Origin: Streptomyces sp. NRRL S-337
Lineage (GTDB): Bacteria > Actinomycetota > Actinomycetes > Streptomycetales > Streptomycetaceae
Assembly: GCF_000720175.1 (NCBI RefSeq)
Contig: NZ_JOIX01000059.1
Location: 1-44,007 of the forward strand
Direction: 5' to 3'
DNA: 44,007 nucleotides
The position numbers were made by a program, and so were the translations under genes. The notes below the pieces were generated by a model. The model was not told the origin of the DNA. It saw nothing but the letters and a program-made list of their open reading frames with translations, and ran no database searches. Shown piece after piece: positions 35,106-43,216 of the stretch (position 1 is the stretch's first letter; each line of letters begins with the position of its first letter).

Positions 35106-37557
35106 CGATGTCCCCGTCCGGGGCCCCGCCCTCGCCCGACTCCTCGCCGAGGACCCGCTCGGCACCGGGGTGGCCCAGGGCGGCGGCCTTGCGGTACCAG
35201 GCCCGGGCCTCGGCGGGCTCATCGGCCTTCTTGTGCAGCTCGGCGAGGCGGAAGGCGCCGTGCGGGTCGCCGGATTCGTAGGCCTTCTCGTACCAGGGGC
35301 GGGCCTCGTCCGGACGGTCCTGGAGCTCAAGGAAGACGCCGTAGTTGGCGGCGGCGAGGGGCCTGCCCCCGGCGGCATGCTCCTGGAGTTCGGATTCGAT
35401 CGTGTCTATCGACGGCGGCGCCTCGAAGTTGTCGTACACCCGCTCCGCCGCCTGCTTGTCACCGGCGTCGGCGGCGCGCCGCAACCACACCTCGGCCATC
35501 GTGCGGTCGTTCCACAGCAGGATCAGGCTGCCGTAGCGCCCCGCGGCATCGGCGCAGCCGGCGAGGGTCGCGTCGTGGTAGCTGTCGAAGGCGTCGGTGT
35601 CGTCCCCGGCGGCCAGCCGCAGATCGCCCCACAGGTACGTCGCCTCCACGCTCCCGCCCTCCTTCCCGACGCCCAGCCAGCGCTCCGCCCGCTCCCGCAG
35701 CAGCTTCCCCAGTAGCGTCGCCGCCTCCGCGTCGCCCGCCTCCGCGGCGAGCTCCAGATACGGTTCGGCGGCCTTGCCCTCGCCCCGGTCGGCCAGCATC
35801 CGGCCCAGCCGCCCCGCGGCCTCCGTCCGCCCCGCGTCCGCCGCGCGCCGGTACCACTCCTCGGCCTCCGCCCGCTCCCCCAGTGACTCGGCCAGCAACC
35901 CGAGGTTGTGCAACGCCGTGTCGTCCCCGGCCTCGGCGGCCCGCCGGAATGCCTTACGGGCGGCGGCCGCGATCGCCGGGTAGTCGTATGCCTCGTCCGT
36001 CCGCGCCACAGCCAGGGCGAAGCGCCAGATCCGGCCGTCCACCGGCGGCAGGGTGTCGTGCCACTCGGCCGCGTGCCGGAGGACGGGCGCGACACGCCAG
36101 GTGTCGCCGGTACCCCGGACCAGGAGCCGCAGCAGGCCGTGGCGCCGCTCCGTCGCCCACGCCCAGGCGTCCGCCAGCGGCTCCCGGTCCATCCCGGTGA
36201 CGTCCGCATAGCCCTCGTGCACCTTGACCAGCAGGTCCATCGGCAGCGGGCGGCGCAGCCCGCAGCGGGCCAGGTCGAGGGCGGCCCGGACCAGGGCGTG
36301 GCCGCGCGGGTGGCGGTCGGCGCGGCGGGCCCGCCACCACTCCTCCCAGAGCAGCGGCCCGAGCGTCAGATAGGCTGCCGCGCCTTCCTGGCCGCTGGAA
36401 AAGAGCGCGTCGACCAGCCGCGGGTCGCCGGTCCGCCCGTCCTGCTGTGCCAGCCCGGCCTGCTGTGCCAGACCGGCCTGCTCGCCCGGGCTCCACTCGC
36501 GGGCCAGCTCGATGACGGTCGCCAGGTCCAGCACCCGGCCGTGCGGGGTGTGCCGGTGCTCGTCGTAGGCGTCCTCGCGCATCGTGGCGAGGACGGTCAC
36601 GCCCAGCGCGGTCAGCTGGGCCAGCAGTCTCGGCTCCAGGCCGCCGCCCCCGCCCCCGCCTGCCGCGTCCCCGAGATACCCGTCGAGGTCGTCCAGCCAG
36701 AGGACGTACCGGCCCGGGCGCCCCTGTAACAGGGCGGGCAGACCACGCAGGTCGGCGCCGCGCGCGGGCGCGAACACCCGGAATCCGGCGAGCGCCTGGG
36801 CCATCACCTCCAGCGCGGTACGCGACTTGCCGGAGAACGGCTCCCCGAGCACCAGCACCAGACCGCCGGCCTCCCGGGCCCGGGTGACCGCCGCGATGAG
36901 GGTGTCGTCGCGGTCCCGGAGGACGTACGGCGGCAGCGCCGGGAGGGCCGGGATCCGGTGCGTGGGGCGCACGCCCAGGGCGACCGGGTCGACGTCCTCG
37001 GCCCGCGGCCAGCCGTCGGGGTCGGGCAGCGCGCCTTGAAGCGAACCCGTCTGGAACGTCAGCGAGTTGATGGAGGAGGCCTGGACGACGTGGCCCTGAA
37101 GGCCGCCGGTGACGGAGTTGTGCACCGGTGGGACGGGGTGACTGTCGCCCGGCCCGGCGGCCGACCCGTCGGCCACTTCCCCGGACCGCTCGCCCGCCAC
37201 CTCCCCGGCCGTCTCGCCGGTCAACTCCTCGCAGAGCGCCCGGAGTTCGACCGCGGCCTCGGGGTGCTGCTCCAGCAGGCCGCGCAGACTGGCCTGCCAG
37301 CGCGCGGTCACCTCGTCCGACGACTCCGGCGGCGCAGCGGGAGACGGCTCTTCCGCCGGCCGCGGCGGGGCGGCCGTCATTGCCGCGTCCGCCGCCTCGG
37401 TGGGGGTTTGGGCCGCTGCCTCGGCGGGAGCGTCGGCCGCCGCCCGCCGGAAGAGCTCCGAGACCCTCAGCCGGACGTCGGCCCAGGTGTCCGTCGCCAT
37501 GGCCTGCACCACCGCGCTCGCCCCCGCGCCCGCCAGCGCCGCCAACTCCGCTTCCAC
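35095..37557 (-). CDS. STAND-like P-loop NTPase with Sel1/TPR repeats and a TTA codon
   Basis: This 820-residue protein has modular architecture. Residues 1-45 are a helical lead (VVQAMATDTWADVRLRVSELFRR). About 45-150 is disordered. Near 150-170 NSVTGGLQGHVVQASSINSL resembles the short VVQA-type motif common in actinobacterial signalling and defence proteins. About 235-450 is a P-loop NTPase: Walker A GEPFSGKS, Walker B YVLWLDDLDG, sensor TVLATMRED. About 520-810 has Sel1/TPR-type repeats (EAGDDTALHNLGLLAE, EEWYRRAADAG, RPWYEKAYESGDPHGAFRLAELHKKA). Leu277, between Walker A and B, is a TTA codon (36727-36729), so expression may need bldA. GTG follows GAGGGGG. Function is not established. Confidence 0.82.
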   Translation of the reverse strand: MEAELAALAGAGASAVVQAMATDTWADVRLRVSELFRRAAADAPAEAAAQTPTEAADAAMTAAPPRPAEEPSPAAPPESSDEVTARWQASLRGLLEQHPEAAVELRALCEELTGETAGEVAGERSGEVADGSAAGPGDSHPVPPVHNSVTGGLQGHVVQASSINSLTFQTGSLQGALPDPDGWPRAEDVDPVALGVRPTHRIPALPALPPYVLRDRDDTLIAAVTRAREAGGLVLVLGEPFSGKSRTALEVMAQALAGFRVFAPARGADLRGLPALLQGRPGRYVLWLDDLDGYLGDAAGGGGGGGLEPRLLAQLTALGVTVLATMREDAYDEHRHTPHGRVLDLATVIELAREWSPGEQAGLAQQAGLAQQDGRTGDPRLVDALFSSGQEGAAAYLTLGPLLWEEWWRARRADRHPRGHALVRAALDLARCGLRRPLPMDLLVKVHEGYADVTGMDREPLADAWAWATERRHGLLRLLVRGTGDTWRVAPVLRHAAEWHDTLPPVDGRIWRFALAVARTDEAYDYPAIAAAARKAFRRAAEAGDDTALHNLGLLAESLGERAEAEEWYRRAADAGRTEAAGRLGRMLADRGEGKAAEPYLELAAEAGDAEAATLLGKLLRERAERWLGVGKEGGSVEATYLWGDLRLAAGDDTDAFDSYHDATLAGCADAAGRYGSLILLWNDRTMAEVWLRRAADAGDKQAAERVYDNFEAPPSIDTIESELQEHAAGGRPLAAANYGVFLELQDRPDEARPWYEKAYESGDPHGAFRLAELHKKADEPAEARAWYRKAAALGHPGAERVLGEESGEGGAPDGDIVSA
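36441..36476 (-). repeat. 18-bp in-gene tandem duplication in the STAND gene
   Basis: CCTGCTGTGCCAGCCCGG (36441-36458) repeats at 36459-36476 with one change. It encodes the GLAQQA repeat AGLAQQAGLAQQ. In frame, so length polymorphism is possible. Confidence 0.7.
36727..36729 (-). other. In-frame TTA (leucine) codon
   Basis: On the minus strand the codons read CTG CCC GCC CTG TTA CAG GGG CGC for LPALLQGR. It is the only in-frame TTA I found in any called gene of this window. In streptomycetes only bldA tRNA reads it, so translation can be developmentally gated. Confidence 0.85.
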
Positions 37558-37591
37558 GCCCGCCCCCTCAACACGCCCTGCACCAACGGTA

Positions 37592-38605
37592 CTAAGGGGT
37601 GCCGCCCTCCGCCGCCAGCACCGCGTCGCGGTAGGCGCGGGCCGCCGCGCGGAGCGCCGCCTCCGGGTCGGTGCCCTCCGCCTCGGCGCGGAGCGCCATG
37701 GCCAGGAGCTCGTACCCGATGCCCCGGCCGGCCGGCAGCGGCACGTCCAGGCCCGCCGTGCGCGCCCGCGACGCCAGCTTCGCCGCCAGGGCAAGGCCGG
37801 GCTGGGCCAGCGGCACGCCCTCGGTCACCGATCCGCGCTGCTTCTCGACGGCCTTGGTGCGTATCCAGTGCGCCTTGACGTCCTCCGGGGTCGCCGCCTC
37901 CTCCTCCCCGAAGACATGCGGATGGCGGTGGATCAGCTTCTCCACGATCGTGCCCGCCACGTCGTCGATGGAGAACGGCTCCTCCGGGTCGTCCTGTGCG
38001 ATCCGGGCGTGGAAGACGACCTGGAGGAGCACGTCCCCCAGCTCCTCGCGCAGCTCGACCCGGTCGCCGGCCTCGATGGCCTCGACCATCTCGTACGCCT
38101 CCTCCAGGCCGTACTTGGCGAGGTCCTGGTGGGTCCGGATGCTGCTCCAGGGGCACTCCGCGCGGATCTGGTCCATGACCTGGACGAGGTCGAGCAGCCG
38201 GGCGCCGGGCAGGTCGTAGGAGCCGGGCAGCAGCTCGAGGTCGGGCATGGTCTCGCGGCCGGAGCCGGCCAGCCGGGCCAGGCCGTCGGTGAGCGCGCTC
38301 TCGCCCTCCGCCGAGGTCAGCACGACGGCCGTACGGTCCTCGGGGACGCAGAAGTCGACCAGCTCGCGGGCGGTCGGGGCGGCGGTCTCCACCGCGATGC
38401 CGGCCTCGCGCAGATACGGCAGCTGCGGATGGTCCGGATCGGCGCACAGCACCCGCTCGGCGGCCCGCAGGACCTGCCACGCGGGCCAGGACAGCAGCCC
38501 GGGGGCGACCCGGTGACTGGTGGTGAGCAGGACCAGGCGTCCGGTGCCGGGGCCCTCGGGGCGGGCGGCGGCGCCGGCGTCGGCGGCGGAGGCGTCAGCG
38601 TTCAC
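37592..38605 (-). CDS. mazG: MazG-family nucleoside triphosphate pyrophosphohydrolase
   Basis: This protein of about 337 residues ends in the MazG NTP-PPase domain: CPWSSIRTHQDLAKYGLEEAYEMVEA and ELREELGDVLLQVVFHARIA carry the EEAYE and EELGD metal-binding Glu/Asp pairs, then HRHPHVFGE. It hydrolyses noncanonical or excess NTPs to NMP and pyrophosphate. The first 150 residues (LVLLTTSHRVAPGLLSWPAWQ...) look like a diverged tetrapyrrole-methylase-type domain without its usual glycine-rich signature. The start is uncertain: GTG at 38605 or the in-frame GTG at 38623. Minus strand, 34 bp upstream of the STAND gene start, so co-transcription is possible. Confidence 0.88.
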   Translation of the reverse strand: MNADASAADAGAAARPEGPGTGRLVLLTTSHRVAPGLLSWPAWQVLRAAERVLCADPDHPQLPYLREAGIAVETAAPTARELVDFCVPEDRTAVVLTSAEGESALTDGLARLAGSGRETMPDLELLPGSYDLPGARLLDLVQVMDQIRAECPWSSIRTHQDLAKYGLEEAYEMVEAIEAGDRVELREELGDVLLQVVFHARIAQDDPEEPFSIDDVAGTIVEKLIHRHPHVFGEEEAATPEDVKAHWIRTKAVEKQRGSVTEGVPLAQPGLALAAKLASRARTAGLDVPLPAGRGIGYELLAMALRAEAEGTDPEAALRAAARAYRDAVLAAEGGTP

Positions 38606-38684
38606 CCATCGAACGTAACGCACCCCACCGACAACCCCACCGGCACCGCCCGCCGCCGGTGGCCTCCGCGGGCCCGGTGACCCC

Positions 38685-38711
38685 GCTTGCCGCCCGGTCC
38701 GGCCGGCAAGC
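38685..38711 (-). terminator. Hairpin downstream of the SurA-like gene
   Basis: GCTTGCCG (38685-38692) pairs with CGGCAAGC (38704-38711), 11-nt loop, 33 bp beyond the minus-strand stop at 38744. Confidence 0.45.
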
Positions 38712-38743
38712 CGTCCCGCCGCCCGCGCCGCCGTCCGCCCGGA

Positions 38744-39382
38744 TCAGGTCTGCTGCCGCACCGGGGCGGCGGCGATCCACGGGTCCTTGGTCTCGCCGAG
38801 GATGACCTGCTGGTCGTCCCACTTGCCGAAGCGCGGATTGACGTCGATCCCCATCGACCGGGACGTCCGGGCCAGCGACCGGGCGAGCTTCTGCTGGCCC
38901 TGCGGCTTGCCGCGGTCCGCGCCGAGGTGCCGGGCGATGCCGTCGAGCAGCAGCTGGTTGCGGACCGTGCCGTCGACGTCGTCGGGGGCGATGCCCTGCT
39001 GCAGCCACATCGCCTTCAGCCGCTCGGCCCCGCCGGCCTGCTTCTCGGCCTTGCCGCGCCACGTCTGGACGTCCTTGCGGGTGACCGTCACCCCGGCGTC
39101 CTCGGCGCCGCGCGCCAGCACCTCGTCGAAGATCATGCCGTTGAGCGTGGCCAGGCTGAGCCGGCCGGTGTTCGTGATCAGCTGGCCGCCCTGCGGGGAC
39201 CTGGCCTGCGCGGCCCGTACGTCCCGGACCTTCGCCTGCAGCTGGGCGACGGTGATCCGCTTCCCGTCCACGACGGCGGCGGCACCGGGGTGCGCCTGGC
39301 TCCCGCAGGCGGCGAGCAGCGGCGTCGCGGCCAGCAGAGCGGCGGCGGTGGATACGGAGAGCGCTGTCCTACGGCGGAACAC
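38744..39382 (-). CDS. SurA N-terminal domain lipoprotein
   Basis: This 212-residue protein has a lipoprotein signal peptide: basic start MFRRRTAL, hydrophobic core, lipobox LLAAC with Cys at about residue 26. The mature part has a SurA/PrsA-like chaperone N-terminal helical region (AVVDGKRITVAQLQAKVRD, LATLNGMIFDEVLARGAEDAGVTVTRKD) but no parvulin prolyl-isomerase domain. It therefore would be a membrane-anchored extracytoplasmic chaperone-like protein. GGGAGG four bases before the GTG at 39382 supports the start. It lies upstream of mazG on the same strand. Confidence 0.85.
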   Translation of the reverse strand: MFRRRTALSVSTAAALLAATPLLAACGSQAHPGAAAVVDGKRITVAQLQAKVRDVRAAQARSPQGGQLITNTGRLSLATLNGMIFDEVLARGAEDAGVTVTRKDVQTWRGKAEKQAGGAERLKAMWLQQGIAPDDVDGTVRNQLLLDGIARHLGADRGKPQGQQKLARSLARTSRSMGIDVNPRFGKWDDQQVILGETKDPWIAAAPVRQQT

Positions 39383-39661
39383 ATGGCCTCCCGGCAGATC
39401 GTGCGACGGAGTCTCGACCTTGAGTGATCGATGCTATGAAGTCGGCGTGGCCCAGGCCACTGCTTCGGCCAACGATCTGCGCCGGGGTCGGTTTCTGCGT
39501 CCCGCACCCGGACCCGCCCGGCCGCCCGCCCGATCCGGCCGGTCCGCGGCCCGCCCCGCACGGCGCACCGCACGAACGCCGGGCGTGGCGTGACTCAACC
39601 GGCGTCTGTGGCGTTGTCCCCATAGTCCGGCGGGCCCCAACCGGTGAGAAAGGTGGCTGGA

Positions 39662-39892
39662 GTGGACATCGCGGAACAGGTGCGGACCCTGTTGACGACG
39701 AAATTCGGGGTGGATCCCCTCTCCGTGAATCCGGAGGTCCCGTTGCGGAAGCTGGGGGTCGACTCGCTGGCGCTGGAGGAGCTGCGGCTGCTCATCGAGG
39801 ACGGTCTCCAGGTCGATCTGGAGGACGTCGAGCTGACGCCCCGGGACAGTTACGGCCAGTTGCTGGCGGCCGTGCACGTGGCGGCCGCGTGA
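39662..39892 (+). CDS. Acyl carrier protein
   Basis: This 76-residue type II ACP has the phosphopantetheine site GVDSLALEELR with Ser35. The four-helix pattern and acidic loops (LIEDGLQVDLEDVELTPRDS) are as expected. The GTG at 39662 gives MDIAEQVRTLL; an earlier in-frame GTG (39644) lacks a ribosome site. Its stop overlaps the ketosynthase GTG as GTGA, so the two are co-translated. It is not the housekeeping fab-cluster ACP by context and is the carrier for the small biosynthetic cassette. Confidence 0.9.
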   Translation: MDIAEQVRTLLTTKFGVDPLSVNPEVPLRKLGVDSLALEELRLLIEDGLQVDLEDVELTPRDSYGQLLAAVHVAAA

Positions 39893-41178
39893 GCCGCCCG
39901 GGCCGGGAGTCCCGCCCGGTCCCGGGCGGGTACGCGACCGGCCCCGCGCAGCGGCCGTACGCGGCTGCCGTGACCGGTCTGGGCATGCTGACCGCCGCCG
40001 GTGCCGGGGCCGGCGCGAGCTGGCGGGAGATCACCCGCGCCACCACACCGTCCGGGGTGCGCCGGCCCGCCGAACTGCAGGACCTGCCCACGGACTTCAT
40101 GTACCTGGTCGACGGCCTGGACGTCGGCCAGGCCCTGGACGTCGCCTCCCGCCGCCTGATGGACCGTTTCTCCCAACTGGCGGTGCTGGCCGCCCGCGAG
40201 GCCGTGGCCGACGCCGGGCTGGACCCCGCCGAGTGGGACGGCGACCGGGTCGCGGTCCTCATCGGGACCGCCAACGGCGGGCTCCCCGCCTACGACGAGC
40301 AGCACACCGTCCTCCTGGAGCGCGGGCCGCGCCGGGTCTCCCCCGTGCTGGCCGCGCTCACCACGGGCAACAGCGCCGCGGCGAGCGTCTGCCGCGATCT
40401 GGCCGCCCGCGGGCCGAGCCTCGCGGTGAACACCACCTGTGCCTCCGGTACGGACGCCATCGGCCTGGCCCGTCAGCTGCTGCGCGCCGGCATGTGCGAC
40501 ATCGCCCTCGCCGGCGGCGCCGAATCGGCCTGCTCCCGGCTGCTGGTGGCGAGCATGTGCAAGATGAAGGGCCTCTCCACCCGGCGGGACGACCCGGCCG
40601 CGGCCTGCCGCCCGTTCGACGCCGACCGGGACGGCTTCGTCCTGGGCGAGGGCGCCGGGCTGCTCGTCCTGGAGCGGCCCGAGCACGCCCGGGCCCGCGG
40701 CGCCCGGATCAGGGCCGAGATCACCGGCTACGGCTCGTCCAACGACGCGTACGCCCCGGTCGCCCCGCACCCCGACGGTGCCGGCGCCGAACGTGCGCTG
40801 CGCGCCGCGCTGGCCGACGCCGACGCGGACCCGGCCGACATCGGGCACGTCAACGCGCACGGCACCTCGACGGTCCTCAACGATCGGATCGAGGGCACCA
40901 TGCTGCGCCGGGTGCTCGGCGAACACCCCCTGGTCACCTCGACCAAAGCCATGACCGGCCACACCCTCGGCGCGGCCGGCGCCATCGAGACCGCGTTCAC
41001 CGTGCTGGCGGTGCAGCACCAGCTGGTGCCGCCGACGGCGAACCTCGTATCGCCCGACCCCGACATCCCCGTCGAGGTGGTGGCCAAGGAAGCCCGGCCG
41101 GCGCGGCTGGACTGCGCGGTGAAGACCTCACTGGGGTTCGGCGGGCACAACGCCGCCCTGGTCGTCAGCCGCGGGTGA
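39889..41178 (+). CDS. Type II beta-ketoacyl synthase (ketosynthase)
   Basis: This 429-residue condensing enzyme of the FabF/KS fold carries a complete triad: Cys184 in NTTCASGTDA, His324 in NAHGTST and His358 in KAMTGHTLGAAGAIE. It is therefore an active ketosynthase, not a chain-length factor. A 20-residue polar lead precedes AAVTGLGML. The GTG overlaps the ACP stop (39889-39892). No malonyl transferase, ketoreductase, chain-length factor or second ketosynthase is present in the cassette, so partners must come from elsewhere or the enzyme does a single condensation. Cytoplasmic. Confidence 0.93.
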   Translation: MSRPGRESRPVPGGYATGPAQRPYAAAVTGLGMLTAAGAGAGASWREITRATTPSGVRRPAELQDLPTDFMYLVDGLDVGQALDVASRRLMDRFSQLAVLAAREAVADAGLDPAEWDGDRVAVLIGTANGGLPAYDEQHTVLLERGPRRVSPVLAALTTGNSAAASVCRDLAARGPSLAVNTTCASGTDAIGLARQLLRAGMCDIALAGGAESACSRLLVASMCKMKGLSTRRDDPAAACRPFDADRDGFVLGEGAGLLVLERPEHARARGARIRAEITGYGSSNDAYAPVAPHPDGAGAERALRAALADADADPADIGHVNAHGTSTVLNDRIEGTMLRRVLGEHPLVTSTKAMTGHTLGAAGAIETAFTVLAVQHQLVPPTANLVSPDPDIPVEVVAKEARPARLDCAVKTSLGFGGHNAALVVSRG

Positions 41179-41218
41179 GCCCGCCGGTCCCGGCGTGGCA
41201 CCCACGCGAAGGAGACGC

Positions 41219-42094
41219 ATGACCAACGAAGCGGTCCACGCCCTGAGGGTGGACGGGCTGTCCTACTCCTACCGGCTGGTGCGGCAGTCGGCGCCCCGGA
41301 CCGAACCGGTACTGGTGCTGGGCGGCGCGCTGCAGGACAAATACGGCTGGCAGCACCTCGACGAGCCGGTGTCGCCACTGGCGAGCCTGATCACCATCGA
41401 CCTGCCGGGCTCGGGCAACGCCGATCCGCTCCGCCCCGACCAGGGGCTTGCGACCATGTGCCGGGCGGTCGAGCAGGTCCTCGACGACCTCGGCGTGGCC
41501 CGGGTCAACCTCTTCGGCTACTCGTTCGGTTCGGCGATCGCCTTCGCCTTCGCGCAGCGCCGGCCGCACCGGATCGCGCGGCTGCTGCTCGGCGGGGTGC
41601 CGGCGCACATCACCCATGCGCAGTTGGCGTTGTGGCGTCAGGCCGCGGCCCGGATGGCGGCCGGTGAGCCGGAGGAGTTCGTCGACCTGGCGCTGAAACT
41701 GTGGCTGTGCCAGGACGAGAGCCGCTTCGTACGCCACCGCAAGCTGGTGCACCGCTACGTCAAGCGCCTGATCATGCATGCCGTCACGCACATCCCGCAC
41801 GGCTTCACGGTCCTGGACCGCTCGGCCACCGAGGAGCTCAACCCGTCGGGCGGGCTGACCGGGGTGCCCGCGCTGGTCTTCTGCGGGGAGCACGACACGG
41901 TGTCCTCGCCCGAGAAGCAGCGGGCGTTCGCGGCCACCATCGAGGACAGCCGCTTCCTGACCATCGCCGAGTCCGACCACTGGGTCGCCCTCGAACGCGC
42001 CCAGGCGGTGGTCGACCTGGTCGTCAGGTTCTTCACCGACCAGCCCCTGGACACCGCGGACTACCTGGTCACCTGCGAGCCGGCCGGGCTCTGA
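41219..42094 (+). CDS. Alpha/beta-fold hydrolase
   Basis: This 291-residue protein has the nucleophile elbow GYSFGS (Ser102), acid in FCGEHD and His in ESDHWVALE, so the Ser-Asp-His triad is complete. The oxyanion region is VLVLGGALQDKYGW. In a cassette with ACP and ketosynthase it is a plausible thioesterase or acyltransferase releasing the ACP-bound chain. GGAG at 41211-41214 sets the ATG at 41219, 40 bp after the ketosynthase. Could also act on an unrelated ester. Confidence 0.9.
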   Translation: MTNEAVHALRVDGLSYSYRLVRQSAPRTEPVLVLGGALQDKYGWQHLDEPVSPLASLITIDLPGSGNADPLRPDQGLATMCRAVEQVLDDLGVARVNLFGYSFGSAIAFAFAQRRPHRIARLLLGGVPAHITHAQLALWRQAAARMAAGEPEEFVDLALKLWLCQDESRFVRHRKLVHRYVKRLIMHAVTHIPHGFTVLDRSATEELNPSGGLTGVPALVFCGEHDTVSSPEKQRAFAATIEDSRFLTIAESDHWVALERAQAVVDLVVRFFTDQPLDTADYLVTCEPAGL

Positions 42095-42178
42095 AAACTC
42101 ACGGGCGCCCGGCACCGAAGCCAGCGATCATGGCCCGCGCGCGAAGTCGCGTGAGGAGTCGTCCGAGGAGTGATGTCC

Positions 42179-42844
42179 ATGACCGCTGTTCCCGAGGGGC
42201 CCGCCGGTGTGCCCGCCGATCCGACCGTCGTCCACCCGATGCCGGAACAGCCCCGGGTCGTCCTGCTGAAGCCGCTGGTCACGTCGCCGCTGATCGAGGT
42301 CGGCGACTTCACGTACTACGACGACCCGGACGACCCGACCGCGTTCGAGACCCGCAACGTCCTCTACCACTACGGGCCGGAGAGGCTGGTCATCGGGAAG
42401 TTCTGCGCGCTGGGCGAGGGGGTGCGGTTCCTGATGAACGGCGCCAACCACCGCATGGACGGCCCGTCGACGTTCCCGTTCCCCATCATGGGCGGCTCCT
42501 GGAGCGAGCACTTCGACCTGATCACGGGGCTGCCGGGGCGCGGTGACACGGTGGTCGGCAACGACGTCTGGTTCGGCCACCGGTCGATGGTGATGCCCGG
42601 CGTCCGGATCGGCCACGGCGCGGTCGTCGCGGCCGGCTCCGTGGTCGTCGACGACGTCCCCGACTACGCGATCGTCGGCGGCAATCCGGCCCGCGTCATC
42701 CGCCACCGCTACGACACCGCGGACATCGCCCGCCTTGTCGACCTGGCCTGGTGGGACTGGCCGATCGACCACCTCACCGCGCATCTGCGCACGGTCATGT
42801 CGGGCACCGTCGATGCCCTGGAGGCGGCCGCCCCGAAGCCGTAG
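42179..42844 (+). CDS. Hexapeptide-repeat acetyltransferase (CatB/Vat type)
   Basis: This 221-residue left-handed beta-helix O-acetyltransferase is of the xenobiotic acetyltransferase group. Diagnostic segments are LVIGKFCALGEGVRFLMNGANHRMDG with the catalytic-type His, FPFPIMGGSW, VGNDVWFGHRSMVMPGVRIGHGAVVAAGSVV hexapeptides, and IVGGNPARVIRHRY. Homologues acetylate chloramphenicol or streptogramin A, but environmental members have other alcohols. The GAGGAG at 42165-42170 supports the ATG at 42179. It could modify the cassette's product or provide self-protection; acetyl acceptor unknown. Confidence 0.9.
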   Translation: MTAVPEGPAGVPADPTVVHPMPEQPRVVLLKPLVTSPLIEVGDFTYYDDPDDPTAFETRNVLYHYGPERLVIGKFCALGEGVRFLMNGANHRMDGPSTFPFPIMGGSWSEHFDLITGLPGRGDTVVGNDVWFGHRSMVMPGVRIGHGAVVAAGSVVVDDVPDYAIVGGNPARVIRHRYDTADIARLVDLAWWDWPIDHLTAHLRTVMSGTVDALEAAAPKP

Positions 42845-42952
42845 CCCGCACCGGGCCCGGCCGGCGAGTCCCTCATCACCGGCACCGCGGCAAGGACGCT
42901 GCTGACCTCGCCCCGCCGGTGCTGCCTGATACCCGGGCGCGGCGGGGGCGAG

Positions 42953-43168
42953 GTGGTCGCGGTCACCCTCACCGACGAGTTCCGTGACGCCCTCGCCTCC
43001 TTCGACGCCGCGCTGCTGCCCGACGTCGCCCAGGGCTGGGCCGCCACCGGCGACTTCTTCACCCCGCCCGACCCGGATTCCCTGGCCCACTTCCTCACCG
43101 GCCTGGCCGCCCTGGCGCGGCGCGCCGTCAGCCGCGGGCAGCACCTCTACTGCTGGATATGCCCGTAG
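42953..43168 (+). CDS. Possible small protein, unknown
   Basis: A 71-residue frame starting at GTG reads VAVTLTDEFRDALASFDAALLPDVAQG and ends ARRAVSRGQHLYCWICP. It has plausible helices and codon usage, and C-terminal CWIC could bind metal. A GGGGGCGAG precedes the GTG. It sits 108 bp after the acetyltransferase. I do not recognise a family, and it may be a remnant of a longer gene. The DNA from 42845 to 42952 shows no other gene. Confidence 0.45.
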   Translation: MVAVTLTDEFRDALASFDAALLPDVAQGWAATGDFFTPPDPDSLAHFLTGLAALARRAVSRGQHLYCWICP

Positions 43169-43216
43169 CGGACGCCATGACGGCGCACGCCACCACGAGC
43201 GTCTCGGCGGGCGCCC

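Noticed and set aside
39447..39593. A 48-codon plus-strand frame before the ACP gene
   Set aside because: Arg/Pro-rich with no ribosome site; it is more likely leader or promoter DNA.
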